NCBI GenBank assembly: GCA_030425485.1
Contig: JAUIAM010000002.1
Coordinates: 186,001 to 250,000, forward strand
DNA from: Verrucomicrobiia bacterium
Lineage (GTDB): Bacteria > Verrucomicrobiota > Verrucomicrobiia > Opitutales > Cerasicoccaceae
Reading direction: 5' to 3'
DNA: 64,000 nucleotides
The translations under genes and the position numbers were made by a program. Below are positions 57,849 to 64,000 of this stretch, piece after piece; positions within the stretch are counted from its first letter, which is position 1; every line of letters starts with the position of its first letter. The notes under the pieces were generated by a model. It had not been told where the DNA came from. It did not search any database and saw only the letters and a list, made by a program, of their open reading frames with translations.

Positions 57849-59441
57849 CTAAGACCCGCGAGGGCGCTTCATGATCGAGTCGCGGGCCTCGGAGAGCTTG
57901 TCCGGAAAGTCGAGCGTCGTGTGCAGGCCGCGGCTCTCTTTGCGCTGGAGCGCGCACTCGATCACCAACTCGGAGACCTGTATCAAGTTACGCAGTTCGA
58001 GCAAGTGAGGCTCGACCTTAAAGTTCCAGTAGTACTCGTCAATCTCGCGCTGGAGATTCTGGATGCGGGTGCGGGCGCGCTGCAGGCGTTTGCTCGTGCG
58101 CACGATGGCCACGTAGTCCCACATGGTGCGCTTGAGCTCGTCCCAGTTGTGGTAGAGCACCACGCGCTCGTCCGGGTCGCGCACATCGCCGTCGCGCCAG
58201 GGCGGCAGCGTCGTGCTGTCGGGCACGGTATTATCCAGATAAGTCACGGCAGAGTCGGCCCCGTTGTGGGCCAGCACGCAGGCTTCGAGGAGGGAGTTGC
58301 TGGCCAGACGGTTGGCTCCGTGCAGGCCCGTGCAGGCTACTTCACCGCAGGCCAGCAGACCGTCGAGGCTGGTCTTGGCCGAGAGGGAAGTCGTCACCCC
58401 ACCGCAAAGGTAATGACAAGCGGGCACGACCGGAATCCACTCCGTAGCCATGTCGATGCCCTGCTTCTTGCACCCCTCATAGATGTGTGGAAAACGCGCG
58501 CGGATGTGGTCGGCGTCCTGGTGGGTGATGTCGAGCCAGAGGTGTTCCGCGCCGGAAGCCTTCATCTCCGAGTCAATCGCGCGGGCGACGACATCGCGCG
58601 GGGCCAGATCGGCCCGCTCGTCGTAACGCGGCATAAAAGCCTCGCCTGCGGTGTTGCGGAGAATGGCCCCCTCGCCCCGCACGGCCTCGGAAATGAGGAA
58701 TCGCTCCTTGGACTTCGTGTAGAGCGCGGTCGGGTGAAACTGGATGAACTCCATGTTGCGCACCTCAACGCCTGCTCGGTAGGCGATGGCAATACCATCG
58801 CCGGTGGCGATGTCCGGGTTGGTCGAAAACTGATAAATCTGCCCTGCCCCACCCGTGCCGAGCAGGATGACCGGCGCGCGAAAGGTCTTCACCTCGCCGG
58901 AGTGGACGTCGAGCACGTAGAGCCCGAGCACGGCATTGCGCCCGCTCAGGCGGAGCTTGCGCCGGGTGATGAGGTCGATGGCAAAGTGGTGCTCGAAAAC
59001 ATCGATCAACTTGCTCTCGGCCACCGCGTGGAGCAAGGCCGCCTCGATGGCCGCCCCGGTCAGATCCTTGACGTGGAGAATGCGCCGCTTGGAGTGGCCG
59101 CCCTCGCGGTGCAGGGAGATGCGCCCGTCCTCAAGCTGGGTAAAGTCCACCCCCATCTGCTTAAGCTCGGCGATGCGCTCCGGAGCTGTGCTGACGATCT
59201 CGCGCACCACGTCCTCCCGGCAGAGCCCGTCGCCCGCAGTCAAGGTGTCGGCCACGTGCAGTTCGAAGTCGTCCGTCTGCGAGGTGACCGCCGCGATCCC
59301 GCCCTGAGCGTAATTGGTGTTACTCTCGGCCCGGTCCTTCTTGGTGATGATGGCCACACGCTTGCCGCGCGCCGCCACTTTCAGGGCGAAACTCAAACCG
59401 GCAATCCCGCTGCCGACCACTATGACGTCGTAGGTTTTCAA
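57849..59441 (-). CDS. nadB: L-aspartate oxidase
   Basis: DVIVVGSGIAGLSFALKVA, NTNYAQGGIAA, FIQFHPTAL, GEVACTGLHGANRLASNSLLEACV. Confidence 0.95.
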   Translation of the reverse strand: MKTYDVIVVGSGIAGLSFALKVAARGKRVAIITKKDRAESNTNYAQGGIAAVTSQTDDFELHVADTLTAGDGLCREDVVREIVSTAPERIAELKQMGVDFTQLEDGRISLHREGGHSKRRILHVKDLTGAAIEAALLHAVAESKLIDVFEHHFAIDLITRRKLRLSGRNAVLGLYVLDVHSGEVKTFRAPVILLGTGGAGQIYQFSTNPDIATGDGIAIAYRAGVEVRNMEFIQFHPTALYTKSKERFLISEAVRGEGAILRNTAGEAFMPRYDERADLAPRDVVARAIDSEMKASGAEHLWLDITHQDADHIRARFPHIYEGCKKQGIDMATEWIPVVPACHYLCGGVTTSLSAKTSLDGLLACGEVACTGLHGANRLASNSLLEACVLAHNGADSAVTYLDNTVPDSTTLPPWRDGDVRDPDERVVLYHNWDELKRTMWDYVAIVRTSKRLQRARTRIQNLQREIDEYYWNFKVEPHLLELRNLIQVSELVIECALQRKESRGLHTTLDFPDKLSEARDSIMKRPRGS

Positions 59442-59456
59442 GGAGTTGGATAATTA

Positions 59457-59844
59457 TTTAACCACAGAGTACACAGAGAGAACAGAGCTAAGCTTCCTCT
59501 ACCTTCTTCAGCTTTTCGTACCGCTCTTGTAGATTGTAGTAAATATGACCATGCGCATCAAAGTCTGCATCTGTTGCAATTTTATGGTACTCGGCATCCA
59601 ACTCACCTTTTACTTGCGTAAACTTTCCGTTTACATTGCCGGGTTTTATTGCCCATAGCGCTTGGATTACCCTGCTCGACTTACCAAAATGCTTTTGGCA
59701 TACTTCAAAAGCTTTATCAATATGATATGCCGCAATAGCGATATCATTAGCAACAGCTAAGTGTGTTTCTAAATCCATAGGTGGCTTCTTCATAGTAAAT
59801 CCTATCTATTAAAACTCTGTGCTCTCTGTGTCCTCTGTGGTTAA
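59457..59844. mobile_element. inverted-repeat-bounded cassette carrying one small AT-rich ORF
   Basis: TTTAACCACAGAGTACACAGAGAGAACAGAG (59457) vs reverse complement of 59814..59844 TTTAACCACAGAGGACACAGAGAGCACAGAG, 2 mismatches in ~30. Confidence 0.65.
59488..59793 (-). CDS. small hypothetical protein (cassette ORF), predicted helical
   Basis: 101 aa: MKKPPMDLETHLAVANDIAIAAYHIDKAFEVCQKHFGKSSRVIQALW...YYNLQERYEKLKKVEEA; AT-rich relative to neighbours. Confidence 0.7.
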   Translation of the reverse strand: MKKPPMDLETHLAVANDIAIAAYHIDKAFEVCQKHFGKSSRVIQALWAIKPGNVNGKFTQVKGELDAEYHKIATDADFDAHGHIYYNLQERYEKLKKVEEA

Positions 59845-59862
59845 AATCAAAATCTAAATTCC

Positions 59863-60705
59863 CTACAGCTGTACATTGTCAATGAGGCGGGTTTCTTCCA
59901 TCCAGATGGCGGCGGCGAGGGTGGATTTGCCGGGGCGGACTTCGCGCTCGGGCTGCATGGTTTCGCTGTTCACGATCTCGATGTAGATGAGGCGGATCAT
60001 GCGGCTGCCGGTCAGCATGTGTGAGACCTCGGCCTTGATGCGGTCCACGCTGGTCGTGCCGCGCTCGACCAGTTCCTTGCCCTTGCGCAGGGCCTGCTGG
60101 AGCTTGGCTGCCTCGGCCAAACGGGAGGGCTCCAGGTAGCGGTTGCGCGAGCTCATGGCCAGGCCGCTTTCCTCGCGCACGGTCGGCCCGGTGATGATCT
60201 CGATCGGCATGTGCAGGTCTTTGACCATTTTTTTGATGATGGCGGTCTGCTGGGCGTCCTTTCCGCCAAAGACGGCCACGTCAGGGCGACAGACGTTGAA
60301 GAGGATCGTCACTACGGTGGTGACCCCGCGAAAGTGCCCCGGGCGGGTATGCCCGCAGAGGTGCTTGCTGACGTGTTCCTCGTTGACGTAGGTCGAGTAG
60401 TCCGGCGGGTAAATGACGTCCTTGGTCGGAGCAAAGACCACGTCCGCGCCGCGGGCTTCGCAAGCCTTGAGGTCGTCCTCAAAGGTGCGCGGGTATTTAG
60501 AAAAATCCTCGCTGGGCCCGAACTGCGTGGGATTGACGAAAAGCGAGACCACGGTGAGGTCGGCCCGCTGCCGCGCGATGTCGATCAGCGAGAGGTGCCC
60601 CTCGTGGAGCGCGCCCATGGTCGGCACCAGCGCGAGGAGCTTACCCTTGCCGCGCATGCGGATGGCCCACGACTGCATTTCCTCCGGAGACTCAATGACC
60701 TGCAT
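59863..60705 (-). CDS. panC: pantoate-beta-alanine ligase
   Basis: LVPTMGALHEGHLSLID, VVSLFVNPTQFGPSEDFSKYPRTFEDDL, VFGGKDAQQTAIIKKMV, REESGLAMSSRNRYL. Confidence 0.95.
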   Translation of the reverse strand: MQVIESPEEMQSWAIRMRGKGKLLALVPTMGALHEGHLSLIDIARQRADLTVVSLFVNPTQFGPSEDFSKYPRTFEDDLKACEARGADVVFAPTKDVIYPPDYSTYVNEEHVSKHLCGHTRPGHFRGVTTVVTILFNVCRPDVAVFGGKDAQQTAIIKKMVKDLHMPIEIITGPTVREESGLAMSSRNRYLEPSRLAEAAKLQQALRKGKELVERGTTSVDRIKAEVSHMLTGSRMIRLIYIEIVNSETMQPEREVRPGKSTLAAAIWMEETRLIDNVQL

Positions 60706-60823
60706 GGGAATGGTTTAAACAGGTGAAGGCGCAGAGAACAGAGAAAAGTGGTGTAGAGTTGGAAGATGAAAATGGGAACATGAATGCCGAAGTGAGCGTG
60801 CACCACGGTTCATTGTACATACG

Positions 60824-60960
60824 GTTGTCATCCTGAGTAAGCGCAGCGCGTCGAAGGATCTCCTCACACGAACGCCGAAGCCACTTTCAGCAGCATTGCA
60901 ACAATCCAGCGCGGAGATCCTTCGACGCGTCCGCAAGACGGACTTGCTCAGGATGACAAC
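60824..60960. repeat. large imperfect palindromic repeat of the GTCATCCTGAG...GAAGGATCT type
   Basis: GTTGTCATCCTGAGTAAGCGCAGCGCGTCGAAGGATCTCC (60824..60863) vs GGAGATCCTTCGACGCGTCCGCAAGACGGACTTGCTCAGGATGACAAC (60913..60960). Confidence 0.85.
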
Positions 60961-61066
60961 GGGAATAAAGCTAAACAAAACGGGCATGAGGTGGACGAGC
61001 CCTAACTTCACCCCCACTCCATCATTGACCCGCCCGCCGACTTGGCTTTCATATCTGCCTTTTCCC

Positions 61067-62308
61067 ATGAGTGACCCTTATATCCAGCAACTGTTCGCCG
61101 AACGCATCGGTGGAGCCGACTACGGCAAGTCCACCGCCATTTACAAGTTTGAGAAAATCAAGCGCGCCAAGACCGCTGCCCGCAAGGCCCAGCCGGGCGT
61201 CGAGCTGATCGACATGGGCGTGGGCGAGCCAGACGAAATGGCCTACCCGCAGGTCATCGAAGCCCTCTGCACCGAGGCGGCCAAGCCCGAGAACCGCGGC
61301 TATGCCGACAACGGCGGCCCCGAGTTCCGTCAGGCGGTTTCCCGCTACATGAAGCGCGTGCTCGACGTGGATGTCGACGCCGACACGGAGGTCATCCACG
61401 CCATCGGTTCCAAGGCCTCCCTGCGCATCCTCCCGCTGTGCTTCATCAACCCCGGCGACGTGGCCATCATGACCGTGCCCGGCTACCCGATTTTTGGCAC
61501 CCACACCAAGTACCTCGGTGGCGAAGTTCACAACATTCAGTTGACCAAGGAGAACGACTTTCTGCCCGACCTGGACGCCATCCCGGCGGACATCGTCAAG
61601 CGGGCCAAGGTCATGGTGCTCAACTACCCGAACAACCCGACCGGCGCCAGTGCCACGGTCGCGTTCTTCGAAAAGGCCATCGCCTGGGCCAAGGCCAACG
61701 ACATCGTGCTCGTGCAGGACGCCGCCTACGCCTCCCTCATTTTCGAAGGCAAGCCCGTCTCCCTCCTCCAGCTCCCGGGCGGCAAGGACGTAGCGGTCGA
61801 GCTGCACTCCCTTTCCAAGAGCTACAACATGACCGGCTGGCGCATCAGCTGGGTCTGTGGCAACCCACTCATCGTCAAGGCTTTCTCCGACGTGAAGGAC
61901 AACTGCGACTCGGGCCAGTTCCTGGCCATCCAGAAGGCTGCCGCCGTGGCTCTGAACAACCCGCAGATCACAGAGGAAATCTCCGCCAAGTACTCCCGCC
62001 GCATGGACTTGCTGGTCAAGGTCTTGCAGGAGGCCGGCTTTGACGCAGCCAAGCCCAAGGGCTCGTTCTTCCTCTACACGGCAGCGCCGAAGTCCGCCAC
62101 CAAGGACGGCCAGACGGTTTCCTTTGAGAGCGGTGAGGACTTCTCGCAGTTCCTCATCAAGGAACTGCTCATCAGCACTGTGCCGTGGGACGACGCCGGC
62201 AACTTCGTGCGTTTCTCCGTCACCTTCGAGTCGAAGGGCGAATCGGACGAGGCCCGCGTGATCGGAGAAATCCAGTCCCGCCTCAGCCAGTACCAGTTCT
62301 CCTTCTAG
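61067..62308 (+). CDS. LL-diaminopimelate aminotransferase-like class I/II aminotransferase
   Basis: FAERIGGADYGKSTAIYKFEKIKRAK, IDMGVGEPDEMA, LNYPNNPTGASAT, HSLSKSYNMTGWRISWVCGN; start taken as ATG 61067. Confidence 0.87.
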   Translation: MSDPYIQQLFAERIGGADYGKSTAIYKFEKIKRAKTAARKAQPGVELIDMGVGEPDEMAYPQVIEALCTEAAKPENRGYADNGGPEFRQAVSRYMKRVLDVDVDADTEVIHAIGSKASLRILPLCFINPGDVAIMTVPGYPIFGTHTKYLGGEVHNIQLTKENDFLPDLDAIPADIVKRAKVMVLNYPNNPTGASATVAFFEKAIAWAKANDIVLVQDAAYASLIFEGKPVSLLQLPGGKDVAVELHSLSKSYNMTGWRISWVCGNPLIVKAFSDVKDNCDSGQFLAIQKAAAVALNNPQITEEISAKYSRRMDLLVKVLQEAGFDAAKPKGSFFLYTAAPKSATKDGQTVSFESGEDFSQFLIKELLISTVPWDDAGNFVRFSVTFESKGESDEARVIGEIQSRLSQYQFSF

Positions 62309-62332
62309 CAAACGCGCAACGTTTGATCTGAT

Positions 62333-62506
62333 TGAGGGCCTCGCCCCTACGGAAGCTGAGCCAGCTTCACCGCTTTGAGGGGCTCCGCCCCTACGCTCCC
62401 GATGGTCGCTACCCCGGGGAGAATTAGCACTTAACCGCTCAAAAGAGTGATCCGCAGGATCGCAGGTGCAGAGCGTGCCCTGCCGCTCCCGATGGTCGCT
62501 ACCCCG
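62333..62506. repeat. cluster of REP-like units (GAGGGGCTCCGCCCCTACGCTCCCGATGGTCGCTACCCC and relatives)
   Basis: 62376..62415 nearly identical to 5581..5619; core CGCTCCCGATGGTCGCTACCCC repeated at 62484..62505; 62446..62484 related to 10762..10801 inverted. Confidence 0.8.
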
Positions 62507-62532
62507 AGTGTAAGGCGAGCAACCAAGGACTT

Positions 62533-62572
62533 CTCAAACCGCGTCTCAGCGCGAGGCGCGGTTTGATTTTTT
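62533..62572 (+). terminator. rho-independent terminator with 14-bp stem
   Basis: TCAAACCGCGTCTC AGCGC GAGGCGCGGTTTGA TTTTTT. Confidence 0.85.
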
Positions 62573-62595
62573 CGGGGTGCGCAGCTCCACGATTC

Positions 62596-63357
62596 TCACC
62601 CCCTCACAAGGAGCGGGGCCAGGGTCATGGCGGCGATAAAGAGGCAGAGCATGCCGCCAAGGCGGTTGAGTTTGTTAATGGACTTCAGGGCAATGGGCTC
62701 GGGAACGCGTTCGCCGTAGATCGTGGCCAGTCCTACGATATAGCACCACCACGACAACGTGCCAACCAGCGCACCTGCGACCACATACGGTGCGGTGAAA
62801 AACGACAAGCGGTGGTAGCTCAGCCCGGCTGCGACGCAGAGCGCCACGTAGCCGAGAAAACTCATTGGCAAGGCCAGGGCCACGGCAAAGGTGTTTAGCA
62901 AAATACGCTTGGAAGAGGCTTCCTCCAATGAGCACTCGAGGGTGCGGGCTGGACGCGCACGGAAGAGTTTAAAGCTCAGGTACAGCAGCGTAATGGCGGC
63001 GACTCCCCGCGTGGCCGGGATGACCAGCGGGTCACTGAGAAACCATGACGTAGCCGCGACAAAGGCCACCGCTAAAAGAATCCACACACCGAGGCCGGCA
63101 GAGATACCCAAAGCCGCCCCGTAGCCACAGCGTGCGCCGTGTCGACGTGTCACCTGCACGCACCAGACCGTTCCCGCCACCATGATGACGGAGAAAATCA
63201 AGCCCATGACGAAGCCTTTAAAAAACAGTACCACCGCCACGAGCTTCAACGGCCCGTGAGCTGCCTGCAACTCCCAATCGCGGCCAGAGCTGCACATCAT
63301 TTGCCGGGCAGGGTTTATCCATAAGCCGCGGGAATAAGCCCCATGCAGAGCACTCAT
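62596..63357 (-). CDS. LysE-like family transporter (true start possibly ATG 63207)
   Basis: FFKGFVMGLIFSVIMVAGTVWCVQVTRRHGARCGYGAALGISAGLGVWILLAVAF; six hydrophobic segments. Confidence 0.75.
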   Translation of the reverse strand: MSALHGAYSRGLWINPARQMMCSSGRDWELQAAHGPLKLVAVVLFFKGFVMGLIFSVIMVAGTVWCVQVTRRHGARCGYGAALGISAGLGVWILLAVAFVAATSWFLSDPLVIPATRGVAAITLLYLSFKLFRARPARTLECSLEEASSKRILLNTFAVALALPMSFLGYVALCVAAGLSYHRLSFFTAPYVVAGALVGTLSWWCYIVGLATIYGERVPEPIALKSINKLNRLGGMLCLFIAAMTLAPLLVRG

Positions 63358-63438
63358 ACCTCCACACGCGCGTACTACATGTAACCTAACCGCAAACGCT
63401 CGCTCCCCAGGCGGGCATCACACCCCTATTAAAAACAC

Positions 63439-64000
63439 ATGAATAATATGCTCAAGGCATCCGCTGCACGACTCACAGCGGGGCTAACGCTCCTCACCGC
63501 GCCGGGCCTGCTCTTTGGCCACGGCTCCGTCGGCGACCCGATCAGCCGCGCATACCGTATCTTCCTGGAAAACCCGGAAACACCGGACCGTCAGGTCTCC
63601 GCAGACGCGATCGCTGTCGCGGGCACCCAGGCCTTTTACGACTGGCACGAGATCAGCCGGACCTTTTCCCAGTACGACGACCCGAACTTTTTCTACGATC
63701 AAGCCATCCCGGACGGGCAGCTTGCCAGCGCGGGCCGCGAAAAATACTACGGTCTCGACCTCCTGCGTGCGGACTGGCCCGCGACATCCGTCAACGCCGG
63801 CCCTTACAACGTGGTCTACGACGCCCACGTGCCCCACGACCCGAGCTACTTCCTGGCCTACATCACCCGCGAGGGCTGGGACCCGACTCAACCCCTCCGC
63901 TGGTCCGACCTCGAAGAGCTTGATGGCCCCGGCAACTACACCCGCGAGGGAAACCTCTACCTGTTCACGGTCGATCTGCCTGAGCGCACCGGACACCACG
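63439..64000 (+). CDS. lytic polysaccharide monooxygenase, AA10/chitin-binding type 3 (3' truncated by window)
   Basis: Not in ORF track (no stop in window). Signal peptide MNNMLKASAARLTAGLTLLTAPGLLFG then mature HGSVGDPISRAYRIF; later YNVVYDAHVPHDPSYFLAYITREGWDPTQPLRWSDLEEL. Confidence 0.87.
   Translation, partial: MNNMLKASAARLTAGLTLLTAPGLLFGHGSVGDPISRAYRIFLENPETPDRQVSADAIAVAGTQAFYDWHEISRTFSQYDDPNFFYDQAIPDGQLASAGREKYYGLDLLRADWPATSVNAGPYNVVYDAHVPHDPSYFLAYITREGWDPTQPLRWSDLEELDGPGNYTREGNLYLFTVDLPERTGHH

Noticed and set aside
57825-59453. 542-aa plus-strand ORF
   Set aside because: Exact antisense shadow of nadB in GC-rich sequence; translation lacks recognisable domains while the minus strand is a canonical L-aspartate oxidase
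61049-62311. 420-aa minus-strand ORF
   Set aside because: Antisense to the aminotransferase gene
63484-63999. 171-aa minus-strand ORF
   Set aside because: Antisense to the truncated LPMO gene, which has a signal peptide and AA10 motifs

Overview
This 64-kb window looks like a mostly housekeeping chromosomal segment of a GC-rich Verrucomicrobiota bacterium. I infer Opitutae-like from the PEP-CTERM tail, the DapL-type aminotransferase and the general gene content, without any search. Confidently recognised genes: aarF/ubiB (partial), dUTPase, murA, ruvB, ileS, lspA, a type IV pilus/T2SS cluster (pilC, pilB, pilT and a second gspE/pilB), two superoxide dismutases (one with a Tat signal), a 3-methyladenine glycosylase, dtd, a photolyase, cysK, infA, xth, glgB, pyrC, glgP, mutL, a sigma-54 activator, an M16 peptidase, waaA, trpA, panE, a MscS channel, nadB, panC and a DapL-like aminotransferase. 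An AA10-type LPMO is truncated by the window end. I found no CRISPR array, prophage, toxin-antitoxin or defence island, rRNA or recognisable tRNA. The unexplained structure is intergenic: (i) a ~139-bp dispersed element present twice in opposite orientation; (ii) a MITE-like family with ~20-bp terminal inverted repeats; (iii) an AT-rich one-ORF cassette bounded by 30-bp inverted repeats; (iv) several palindromic REP-like families, some with compensatory changes; (v) an orphan leader/terminator-like RNA candidate between cysK and the photolyase gene; (vi) a frameshifted, 5'-truncated sugar-isomerase relic. At protein level, adjacent ileS and DksA-like genes both appear to have lost most zinc-binding cysteines. 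Homology calls are from memory of family motifs; no database search was run.
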